DNA of 64,000 nt from Streptomyces sp. HUAS MG91 (GTDB lineage: Bacteria; Actinomycetota; Actinomycetes; Streptomycetales; Streptomycetaceae). The stretch's first letter is position 1. Each line of letters opens with the position of its first letter. Positions 17,931 to 25,094 of the stretch are shown piece by piece. The translations under genes were made by a program, and so were the position numbers. The stretch lies in NCBI RefSeq assembly GCF_040529335.1, contig NZ_CP159534.1, positions 6,944,001 to 7,008,000 on the forward strand. Reading direction: 5' to 3'. Under the pieces are notes generated by a model. It was not told the DNA's origin, did not search any database, and saw only the letters and a list, made by a program, of their open reading frames with translations.

Positions 17931-18248
17931 GGTGTTGCCTCCGGCGAAGAGCGTTGAGGGAACGCTGGTCGGGGTGTGGCTGTACTGGGGCTGCGGTGGT
18001 GCTGATGAGGGGTGTGCCGTCGGTTCGGCGGGGTGGTGCTCCGGCAGCGCTTGGTGTGGCGCGGAAGGGTGCCTGTGACGCAGGCGTCCGGGCGCGCGGG
18101 CCGTGGCTCGCGGGGACAGTCGGCTTCCGGAAGTTCTCCGTCCGCCGGCCGCCCGGACACCTTCAACGTATGGCACACCGTGACAGCTGGCAAGGCACTG
18201 CGTGCCATTGGTTTCGCTCAGATGAAATCTTTACTGTTCAGGCGAGCG

Positions 18249-18310
18249 ATGATCGATCATTCGAGGTCAGGGCGGTGTTGTGGCTGGTCCGGGGGATCGA
18301 TGATCGATCA
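18249..18310. promoter_or_regulatory. Paired TGATCGATCA palindromes upstream of ccr
   Basis: The palindrome TGATCGATCA occurs at 18250-18259 (extendable to a perfect 12-mer ATGATCGATCAT) and again at 18301-18310. The centres are 51 bases apart, about five helical turns. They lie 320-380 bases upstream of ccr. The spacing suggests a cooperative binding site; the protein is unknown. Confidence 0.45.
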
Positions 18311-18346
18311 CTGGGGGAGAGGTGGGTGCGCCCGGGCATGAAAAAA

Positions 18347-18383
18347 GGCGTCTGACGTGGCACTGCGTGCCATGTCAGACGCC
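18347..18383 (-). terminator. Rho-independent terminator of the TetR gene
   Basis: GGCGTCTGAC pairs with GTCAGACGCC, followed after one mismatch by six further pairs and a TGC loop. On the minus strand the stem is followed by six T residues (18346-18341). It lies 150 bases beyond the TetR stop. Confidence 0.85.
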
Positions 18384-18423
18384 TGGGGGGTCTTGTCCAC
18401 GGGTGCGGGTGGGTGGGGGCTGG

Positions 18424-18496
18424 TCGCGCGGTTCCCCGCGCCCCTGAGGGGAGGCTGCGCGCAGCGCATGCCTCAGGGGCGCGGGGAACCGCGCGA
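18424..18496. repeat. Dispersed inverted-repeat element, copy 2
   Basis: Two perfect 26-base arms (18424-18449 and 18471-18496), sharing GGTTCCCCGCGCCCCTGAGG, surround a 21-base centre. The arms match the 3508-3607 element except for G in place of A in the arm (GCGGTTCC against GCAGTTCC), with the compensating change in the other arm, so pairing is conserved. It lies 38 bases past the TetR stop. Confidence 0.85.
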
Positions 18497-18533
18497 GAAG
18501 CGGCCACCGGCCGTCAGTCGGGCGACGGGCCGC

Positions 18534-19370
18534 CTACCGGTCGCGCAGGGCTTCCTCGATGGTGCGCATGACCTCGGAGAGCGGCGCGTCGGTGCGGGCC
18601 ACCGTCACCAGTACCTCGCCCGAGCGGGACACCTGCGCCGCCGGGACGGCCTCGGCGGCGGGCGTGCGGCCGGCGCCGATCCCGGTGCCGAACGTGCGCC
18701 GCACGATGGCGAACGCGTGGTCCAGCTGCGTCTCCACGTCACCCTGCCCACCGGCCCGCAGCCAGCGCCGCAGCACGTGATTGTGGGCGGTCACGACGGC
18801 GGACGCGGCGACCTCGGCGAGCAGCGGATCGTCGTTGCCGTCGTGGTGCGCCTCCTCGTCGAAGTGCCCGAGGAGATAGCGCGTGAAGAGCCGCTCGTAC
18901 CGCGCCACCGAAGCGATCTCGGCCTCGCGCAGCGTCGGCACCTCGCGGGTCAGTCGGTACCGCTCGACGGCCACCGTCGGCGACGACGCGTACATCTTCA
19001 TGACTTCCTTGATGCCGCGGCACACCGTGTCCAGCGGGTGCTCGTGCGGCGGCGCCGCGTTCAGCACGGCCTCGGCGCGCACCAGGGTGTCGTCGTGGTC
19101 CGGGAAGATCGCCTCTTCCTTGGAGCGGAAGTGCCGGAAGAAGGTGCGGCGCGCGACCCCGGCCGCCGCGGCGATCTCGTCGACCGTCGTCGCCTCGTAC
19201 CCCTTGGTGGCGAAGAGCTCCATCGCCGCGGCCGCGAGCTCGCGGCGCATCTTGAGCCGCTGCGCCGCGGCCCGGCTGCTCGCCGCGCTCTCCGGAGCCT
19301 CCGAGCCGCCGGAAACGGCGCTCGTGGCGGATGTACGGGAGGACCGGTCGGCCTTGGCAGCGGGCGTCAT
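18534..19370 (-). CDS. TetR family transcriptional regulator, ethylmalonyl-CoA/hydroxybutyrate locus
   Basis: 278 residues from the ATG at 19370 (MTPAAKADRSSRT). An upstream ATG at 19400 would add ten residues but places coding sequence across a near-perfect operator. The DNA-binding domain (about residues 32-80) reads LFATKGYEATTVDEIAAAAG then VARRTFFRHFRSKEEAIF. The rest is a helical ligand domain without a recognised specificity signature. It lies between the 3-hydroxyacyl-CoA dehydrogenase and the ccr operon, all on the minus strand, so acyl-CoA control of these genes is likely. The palindrome at its start suggests autorepression. Confidence 0.9.
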   Translation of the reverse strand: MTPAAKADRSSRTSATSAVSGGSEAPESAASSRAAAQRLKMRRELAAAAMELFATKGYEATTVDEIAAAAGVARRTFFRHFRSKEEAIFPDHDDTLVRAEAVLNAAPPHEHPLDTVCRGIKEVMKMYASSPTVAVERYRLTREVPTLREAEIASVARYERLFTRYLLGHFDEEAHHDGNDDPLLAEVAASAVVTAHNHVLRRWLRAGGQGDVETQLDHAFAIVRRTFGTGIGAGRTPAAEAVPAAQVSRSGEVLVTVARTDAPLSEVMRTIEEALRDR

Positions 19371-19375
19371 GACCC

Positions 19376-19396
19376 GAACGTACTGCATGTACGTTC
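19376..19396. promoter_or_regulatory. Palindromic operator at the TetR start
   Basis: The arms GAACGTAC and GTACGTTC are perfect complements around the 5-base spacer TGCAT. The last base is six bases upstream of the ATG at 19370. The size and symmetry fit a TetR dimer site, so it is probably the autoregulatory operator of the adjacent gene. Confidence 0.7.
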
Positions 19397-19473
19397 CCAT
19401 ACGCTCCCCGGTTGACGGGCCGCCCGACGCTCCGAGCAGCCCGCCCCAACCGGCCCCCGACTCCGCTCCCGGC

Positions 19474-21273
19474 TCAGCGCCGGGCATATTCGCGGAAGCC
19501 ACGGCCGGTCTTGCGGCCGAGGCAGCCCGCGGCCACCAGGTGCTCCAGGAGCGGCGCGGGCGCGAGGCCCGGGTCGCGGAACTCGCGGTGCAGCACCTTC
19601 TCGATGGCGAGCGAGACGTCCAGGCCGACCACGTCGAGGAGTTCGAACGGGCCCATCGGGTAGCCGCCGCCGAGCTTCATCGCGGCGTCGATGTCGTCCA
19701 GCGACGCGTAGTGCTCCTGGACCATCTTGACCGCGTTGTTCAGGTACGGGAACAGCAAAGCGTTCACGATGAACCCGGCGCGGTCGCCGCAGTCCACGGG
19801 GTGCTTGCGCACCTTCAGGGTCAGATCGCGGACCGTCGCGTGCACGTCCTCGGCCGTCAGCACGGTCCGCACGACCTCGACGAGCTTCATCGCCGGCGCC
19901 GGGTTGAAGAAGTGCATCCCGATCACGTCCTGCGGCCGCGAGGTGGCCCGGGCGCAGGCGACCACCGGCAGCGAGGAGGTGGTCGTCGCCAGGATCGCGC
20001 CCGGCTTGCACACCTTGTCGAACACGGCGAACAGCTGCTGCTTGATCTCCAGGTCCTCGGCGACGGCCTCGAGGGCGAGGTCGACATCGGCGAAGGCGTC
20101 GTAGGAACCGGCCGGGGTGATCAGGGCGAGGGTGGCCTCGGCGGCCTCGGCCGTCATCCGGCCCTTGTCGACAGAGCGCTTCAGGGACTTGCCGATCCGG
20201 GCCTTGGCCGTCTGGGCCTTCTCCTCGCTGCGGGCCGCGAGCACGACCGCGTACCCGGCCTTCGCGAACACCTCGGCGATCCCCGAGGCCATGGTCCCCG
20301 AGCCCGCGACGCCGACGGACGCGACGGTGCGGAACGGCGCGGCGATGGCGTCGGTCAGCGGCGTCAGCGCGTCCCGCACCACGACCGAGCTGCCCGGCTC
20401 CTCGTACGTGTAGAAGCCGCGGCCCGTCTTGCGCCCGGTCAGACCGGCCTCGCTGAGCTGCTTGAGGATCGGCGCGGGGGCGTGCAGCCGGTCGCGCGAC
20501 TCGGCGTACATGGCGTCGAGGACGGTCCGGGCGGTGTCGATCCCGATCAGGTCGAGCAGCGCGAGCGGGCCCATCGGCAGCCCGCAGCCGAGCCGCATCG
20601 CGGCGTCGATGTCCTCGCGGGAGGCGTACTTGGCCTCGTACATCGCGGCGGCCTGGTTGAGGTAGCCGAACAGCAGCCCGTCGGCGACGAAACCCGGCCG
20701 GTCGCCGACGGCCACCGGCTCCTTGCCCAGTTCGAGCGCCAGGTCGGTGACGGCGGCCACGGCGGCCGGCGCGGTGAGCACGGAGGAGACGATCTCGACG
20801 AGCTTCATCGCGGGCGCCGGGTTGAAGAAGTGCAGACCGAGGACCCGCTCGGGGCGCGCGGAGTCGGCGGCGAGCCGGGTCACGGACAGCGCGTTGGTCC
20901 CGGTCGCGAGGATGGCGTCGGGGCGCACGATCCCGTCGAGCGCGCGGAAGATCTGCTGCTTGATCTCGTACGACTCCGGGGCGACCTCGATCACGAGGTC
21001 GGCGTCGGCCACCGCCTGCAGATCGGTGAACGTACGGAACCGCGCGAGGAGGTCGGCCCGCTCCCGCTCGGTGAGGTGCTCCCGGCGCACCGCACGCGCC
21101 GTGGAGGCCTCCAGGGAGGCGACGGCCTGCGCGGTGGCGGCCTCGCTGATGTCGATGCCGATGACCTCGCGGCCGGCACGGGCCAGGACCTCGGCGATGC
21201 CGGTGCCCATGGTGCCGAGGCCGACGACGGCGACCGTCGGAAAAGGGGCGGTACGGGACAGAGGAGCGTCCAT
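19474..21273 (-). CDS. Tandem-domain 3-hydroxyacyl-CoA dehydrogenase
   Basis: 599 residues holding two complete 3-hydroxyacyl-CoA dehydrogenase units in tandem. Unit 1 starts VAVVGLGTMGTGIAEVLARA (about residue 12), unit 2 VASVGVAGSGTMASGIAEVF (about residue 310). Each has the NAD Rossmann motif, the LHFFNPAPAMKLVEIV or MHFFNPAPAMKLVEVV segment with the catalytic histidine, and an LTGRKTGRGFY or LGRKTGRGF end. Bacterial HbdA-type enzymes usually have one unit. It should interconvert acetoacetyl-CoA and 3-hydroxybutyryl-CoA and so feed crotonyl-CoA to Ccr. The ATG at 21273 has CTGGAG seven bases upstream. Confidence 0.9.
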   Translation of the reverse strand: MDAPLSRTAPFPTVAVVGLGTMGTGIAEVLARAGREVIGIDISEAATAQAVASLEASTARAVRREHLTERERADLLARFRTFTDLQAVADADLVIEVAPESYEIKQQIFRALDGIVRPDAILATGTNALSVTRLAADSARPERVLGLHFFNPAPAMKLVEIVSSVLTAPAAVAAVTDLALELGKEPVAVGDRPGFVADGLLFGYLNQAAAMYEAKYASREDIDAAMRLGCGLPMGPLALLDLIGIDTARTVLDAMYAESRDRLHAPAPILKQLSEAGLTGRKTGRGFYTYEEPGSSVVVRDALTPLTDAIAAPFRTVASVGVAGSGTMASGIAEVFAKAGYAVVLAARSEEKAQTAKARIGKSLKRSVDKGRMTAEAAEATLALITPAGSYDAFADVDLALEAVAEDLEIKQQLFAVFDKVCKPGAILATTTSSLPVVACARATSRPQDVIGMHFFNPAPAMKLVEVVRTVLTAEDVHATVRDLTLKVRKHPVDCGDRAGFIVNALLFPYLNNAVKMVQEHYASLDDIDAAMKLGGGYPMGPFELLDVVGLDVSLAIEKVLHREFRDPGLAPAPLLEHLVAAGCLGRKTGRGFREYARR

Positions 21274-21632
21274 CCGGGGACTCCAGGAAGTGAGGGTGAC
21301 GACGAGGGGCGCACACGGCGACGCCAACGGGCGTGCGGCGTACGGGAGATGAGCGGGCGATGCGGATGCCCGGACCCATGTGAGGAGAGCCACGCGCGAA
21401 GAACCACGCGCGGCGCGGAGGTGGAACCGACCGGCCCTGTCCCAAGCCGTGTCGTACCGAACCGACGAACACTCACGGCGGCTGCGTCACCAGGCCACCG
21501 GGAGGTGTGCTGCGGGAAGTGTGCCCCGCTCACTTGAGATTAACCGGCGAGTAACGAGCGCGCCAGCCCTCGTCGTTGACGAGTCTGTGTGATCTACGTC
21601 GCCGCAGGCCCGGTGGGGCTTAGCCTCGATGC
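21274..21632. other. Divergent promoter region, dehydrogenase and HEAT-repeat gene
   Basis: These 359 bases separate two divergent genes. No gene, long repeat or clear promoter hexamers were recognised. The part nearest the HEAT-repeat gene (about 21530-21600) is relatively AT-rich and probably holds its promoter. Confidence 0.5.
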
Positions 21633-22205
21633 ATGGACGAAGAGTCGCGAACGGTGACAGAGCGCATCCGGAAGGAATCCGGCGGGACCCCCGCCTTCGA
21701 GCAGCTCGCCGCCACGGACGACCTGGATGCGCTGGCCGCGGTGCTCACGGCGCCGGAACAGCCGTTGTGGGCGCGTGAGTTCGCCGCCCATCGGCTCGGC
21801 ACAGCGGGTGACCGCCGGGCCTTCGAGTCCCTTGTCCTGCTGCTCAATCACCGCGATCCCGAGCGCTGCGCGGGCGCCGCGCACGCCCTCGCCGCCCTCG
21901 GCGACCCGCGCACGGCCCGCGCCGCGGCGGCCCTCGCCACGAACGAACTGCGGGTGGCCTACGCCCTGTACCCGGTCCGCCTGCTGACCCAGCTGCGCGC
22001 CCCCGAGTCCGCCCCGGCCCTGATCACCAATCTGCGCCGCCGCCTCGCCCCGCACGATCCGTACCGCAAAGTGGCGCTGGCCTGTGTCGAGGGGCTCGGC
22101 AGCCTCGCGGACCCGCGGGCCCGTGACGTCCTCAAGGAGGCGGCCACGCATCCGCGGCTCGCGATGGCGGCGGAGGCGGCGCTGGCCCGGCTGCCCCAGG
22201 GATAG
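21633..22205 (+). CDS. HEAT-repeat-like protein of unknown function
   Basis: 190 residues of helical, Ala/Leu-rich repeats: REFAAHRLGTAGDRRAFESL, AGAAHALAALGDPRTARAA, VACVEGLGSLADPRARDVLK-like units spaced by about 35 residues. This is the pattern of HEAT or PBS-lyase-like repeats that serve as protein-binding scaffolds. No catalytic motif is seen. The ATG at 21633 is the likely start. It stands alone between the dehydrogenase (divergent) and the secreted hydrolase (convergent) with a terminator after it. Confidence 0.78.
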   Translation: MDEESRTVTERIRKESGGTPAFEQLAATDDLDALAAVLTAPEQPLWAREFAAHRLGTAGDRRAFESLVLLLNHRDPERCAGAAHALAALGDPRTARAAAALATNELRVAYALYPVRLLTQLRAPESAPALITNLRRRLAPHDPYRKVALACVEGLGSLADPRARDVLKEAATHPRLAMAAEAALARLPQG

Positions 22206-22238
22206 GCCTCGGTCGGCCGGCACGGCGGCGGGGAGGTG

Positions 22239-22270
22239 GGTGGGGCGGGGTCGTCGTGCCCCGCCCCACC
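22239..22270. terminator. Terminator after the HEAT-repeat gene
   Basis: GGTGGGGCGGGG (22239-22250) pairs perfectly with CCCCGCCCCACC (22259-22270) around an 8-base loop. It lies between convergent genes, 34 bases after one stop and 19 bases after the other, and can serve both. Confidence 0.8.
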
Positions 22271-22289
22271 CGAGCCCCCCAGCCCTGGG

Positions 22290-23876
22290 TCAGCGGGTCC
22301 GGAAGCCGAGCAGCCGGTGCAGTGCCGCGCCGCTCGTCGCCCCCGGGGACGCGGCCTCCCGGGTCGCCGGCGGCTTCGGGTCGGGCAGCTTCCGGCACAC
22401 CGCGTCGGCGGTGCCGTGGCCGCGCGGCACCTTCCCGGTCGCCAGGTATGCGGACAGGTACCCGTCCAGACAGGTGCTGCCGCTGAGCGTGATCCCGTGA
22501 TTGCCGCCGCCCTGCTCCACCACGAGGCTGGAGCCGCGCAGCAGCTCATGGACCCGCACGCCGCCCTCGTACGGGGTCGCCGCGTCGTCCGTCGCCTGGA
22601 ACAGCAGCGCCGGAGGCAGCGCGTCGTTGCCGACGTCGGTCCGCTCCAGCGGCGGGATCGGCCAGGAGGCGCACGGCGCGTTGTACCAGGCGTTGTTCCA
22701 GGTGGAGAACGGCGCCTTCGTGTTCAGCGCCGCGTTGTCCCGGTGCCACCGGCGCCAGTCGCGCGGCCAGCGGGCGTCCCGGCACTGCACGGCCGTGTAG
22801 ACGCTGTAGCCGTTGTCGCCGGCGGCGTCGACCTCGCCGAAGGTCTGGTACGCGGCGACGAGCGAGTCCGCGTCCTTCTTGTTCACGTACGCGGAGAACG
22901 CCTCGGCGAGCTGGGGCCAGTAGCCGTTGTAGTAGCCGCCGGGCAGGAACGTGTCCTCCAGTTCGCCCGCGCCGACGGTGCCGCCCGCCGGTTTCCTCGT
23001 GACCGCGTCCCGCATCGCGTACCACTTGGCCTCGACCGTGGCCGGGTCCTTGCCCAGGTCGTAGGTCGCGTCGTACTTGGCGACCCACGCCATGAAGGCC
23101 TGGTGGCGGGCGTTGAAGGCGAGGTCCTGGTCGAGGTTGTCCCGGTACCAGGCCCCCTCGGGATCGACGATCGAGTCCAGGACGAGCCGCCGCACCCGCT
23201 GCGGGAAGTACTTGGCGTACACGGCGCCCAGATAGGTGCCGTACGAGTAGCCGAAGTAGTTGATCCTCGGCGCGCCGAGCGCCGCCCGGATCAGGTCCAT
23301 GTCCCGGACGGTGCTCACCGTGTCGATGTACGGCAGCACGTCGGGGTACTTGGCCGCGCAGGCGCGCGCGAACGCCTCCGCGCGCTTCTTCCCGGTCCGC
23401 TCGATCGCCTGCGTCGTCGGCACGCTCGGCGGGCGCACCGGATCGAAGTGGCCGGGCGCGCAGTCCAGCGCCGGCTGGCTCTTGCCGACCCCGCGCGGGT
23501 CGAAGCCGATCACGTCGTACTGCGCGGCGACCTTCTTCGGCAGGCCCGACGCCACGAACCCGGCGAACGAGAGCCCGCTGCCGCCGGGGCCGCCCGGATT
23601 GACCAGAAGCGGTCCCTGCGAGGTCTTCGCCGTGTGCGGGATGCGCGACAGGGCGATGCTGATCCGCTGCCCGTAGGCGTTGTCGTGGTCGAGCGGGACG
23701 CGCAGCGACGCGCACTGCATGCTCGGGTACGCCTCGGTGGCGCACTTCTTCCAGACCGGCGCGGGGGCGGCGGCCGGGGCGGGCGAGGCGTGGGCGGCGC
23801 TCGCGGCCGGAGCCGTCACGACGGTGCTCGCGGCAAGGGCCGCGATGCCGCACAGGGCGGCCGCGCTTCTTTTCAT
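22290..23876 (-). CDS. Secreted alpha/beta hydrolase, tripeptidyl aminopeptidase type
   Basis: 528 residues. A signal peptide (MKRSAAALCGIAALAASTVV, cleavage after ASA about residue 27) leads to an exported enzyme. LLVNPGGPGGSGLSF forms the oxyanion region, and GYSYGTYLGAVY holds the serine nucleophile. DDAATPYEGGVRVHELL and GGGNHGITL near the C-terminus carry the acid and histidine and match the TAP C-terminal domain. Streptomyces SlpD/SlpE-type relatives release N-terminal tripeptides from proteins. The ATG at 23876 begins the signal sequence. It is transcribed alone toward the HEAT-repeat gene. Confidence 0.9.
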   Translation of the reverse strand: MKRSAAALCGIAALAASTVVTAPAASAAHASPAPAAAPAPVWKKCATEAYPSMQCASLRVPLDHDNAYGQRISIALSRIPHTAKTSQGPLLVNPGGPGGSGLSFAGFVASGLPKKVAAQYDVIGFDPRGVGKSQPALDCAPGHFDPVRPPSVPTTQAIERTGKKRAEAFARACAAKYPDVLPYIDTVSTVRDMDLIRAALGAPRINYFGYSYGTYLGAVYAKYFPQRVRRLVLDSIVDPEGAWYRDNLDQDLAFNARHQAFMAWVAKYDATYDLGKDPATVEAKWYAMRDAVTRKPAGGTVGAGELEDTFLPGGYYNGYWPQLAEAFSAYVNKKDADSLVAAYQTFGEVDAAGDNGYSVYTAVQCRDARWPRDWRRWHRDNAALNTKAPFSTWNNAWYNAPCASWPIPPLERTDVGNDALPPALLFQATDDAATPYEGGVRVHELLRGSSLVVEQGGGNHGITLSGSTCLDGYLSAYLATGKVPRGHGTADAVCRKLPDPKPPATREAASPGATSGAALHRLLGFRTR

Positions 23877-24068
23877 GGGGTCTCCCGGGGCACAGGGGCA
23901 CGGACCGTGGGCTCACGGTCGTGTCGGATGTTCCCGGAATCCCCGCGCGAGAGGAGCGCTCCCGCCGAACGTGACCCGTTTGCAGCTACGCCACGCGTAC
24001 GTGGCCGACGCCCGGCTCCTCGGCCGGGGCGCCGGCCGATGTCCGTCTCCGGGCGGCGGCGGTGTCCG

Positions 24069-25094
24069 TCAGCCGACGACGGTCCAGGTGTCGCCGCCCG
24101 CGAGCAGCGCCGCCAGGTCGCCCTTGCCGTGCCGCTCGATCGCCGTGTCGAGCTGGTCGGCCATCAGGGTGTCGTAGACCGGGCGTTCGACGGACCGGAA
24201 GACGCCGATGGGGGTGTGGTGCAGGGTGTCCGGGTCCGCGAGCCGGGAGAGGGCGAAGGCCGCGGTGGGGGACGCGGAGTGCGCGTCGTGGACGAGGACG
24301 TCGGCCTCGTTCTCGGGGGTCACGGCCACGACCTTCAGGTCGCCGGTGCCCCGGTCCCGCACCACCCCCTTGCTCAGACCGCCGCCGAACCGGATCGGCT
24401 GCCCGTGTTCGAGCCGGATCACCGCCTCCTCGGCCTGTTGCGTGTCCTTGAGGACCTCGAAGGCGCCGTCGTTGAAGATGTTGCAGTTCTGGTAGATCTC
24501 GACCAGGGCCGTGCCGGGGTGGTCGGCGGCGGCGCGGAGCACGGAGGTGAGGTGCTTGCGGTCGGAGTCGACGGTGCGGGCGACGAAGCTCGCCTCGGCG
24601 CCGATGGCCAGGGACACCGGGTTGAAGGGCGCGTCGAGGGAGCCCATGGGGGTGGACTTGGTGATCTTGCCGACCTCGGAGGTGGGGGAGTACTGGCCCT
24701 TGGTCAGGCCGTAGATCCGGTTGTTGAACAGGAGGATCTTGAGGTTGACGTTGCGGCGCAGGGCGTGGATGAGGTGGTTGCCGCCGATGGAGAGTGCGTC
24801 GCCGTCGCCGGTGACGACCCAGACGCTCAAGTCCCGTCGGGAGGAGGCGAGTCCGGTGGCGATGGCGGGGGCGCGGCCGTGGATGGAGTGCATCCCGTAC
24901 GTGTTCATGTAGTACGGGAAGCGCGAGGAGCAGCCGATGCCGGAGACGAAGACGATGTTCTCCTTGGCGATGCCGAGTTCGGGCATGAAGCCCTGGACGG
25001 CGGCGAGGATCGCGTAGTCGCCGCAGCCGGGGCACCAGCGCACTTCCTGGTCCGACTTGAAGTCCTTCGCCCGGAGCTTGAGTTCAGTCTTCAC
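24069..25094 (-). CDS. korB: 2-oxoacid:ferredoxin oxidoreductase, beta subunit
   Basis: 341 residues. Cysteines in RWCPGCGDYAIL, in SGIGCSSRF and in IYQNCNIFNDGA provide the four ligands of the [4Fe-4S] cluster of this family. TGDGDALSIGGNHLIHALRR is the thiamine diphosphate/Mg2+ motif. With KorA it oxidatively decarboxylates a 2-oxoacid, most likely 2-oxoglutarate, to the acyl-CoA while reducing ferredoxin, in the cytoplasm. The ATG at 25094 overlaps the end of korA by 11 bases, so the two are translationally coupled. Confidence 0.94.
   Translation of the reverse strand: MKTELKLRAKDFKSDQEVRWCPGCGDYAILAAVQGFMPELGIAKENIVFVSGIGCSSRFPYYMNTYGMHSIHGRAPAIATGLASSRRDLSVWVVTGDGDALSIGGNHLIHALRRNVNLKILLFNNRIYGLTKGQYSPTSEVGKITKSTPMGSLDAPFNPVSLAIGAEASFVARTVDSDRKHLTSVLRAAADHPGTALVEIYQNCNIFNDGAFEVLKDTQQAEEAVIRLEHGQPIRFGGGLSKGVVRDRGTGDLKVVAVTPENEADVLVHDAHSASPTAAFALSRLADPDTLHHTPIGVFRSVERPVYDTLMADQLDTAIERHGKGDLAALLAGGDTWTVVG

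Larger units (their letters stand above)
17931..18533. other. Long intergenic region upstream of ccr
   Basis: No credible gene lies between the ccr start and the TetR stop. The region holds, from right to left, a full copy of the dispersed inverted repeat, a Rho-independent terminator for the TetR gene, two TGATCGATCA palindromes and a 14-base GGCACTGCGTGCCA element present twice (18194-18207 and inside the terminator loop at 18359-18372). The ccr promoter must be inside it. Confidence 0.75.

Noticed and set aside
16593..18176. A longer N-terminus for the crotonyl-CoA carboxylase/reductase (527 residues)
   Set aside because: The extra 82 residues are Pro/Arg/His-rich without family character, and the GTG at 17930 has a good ribosome site and gives the normal length.
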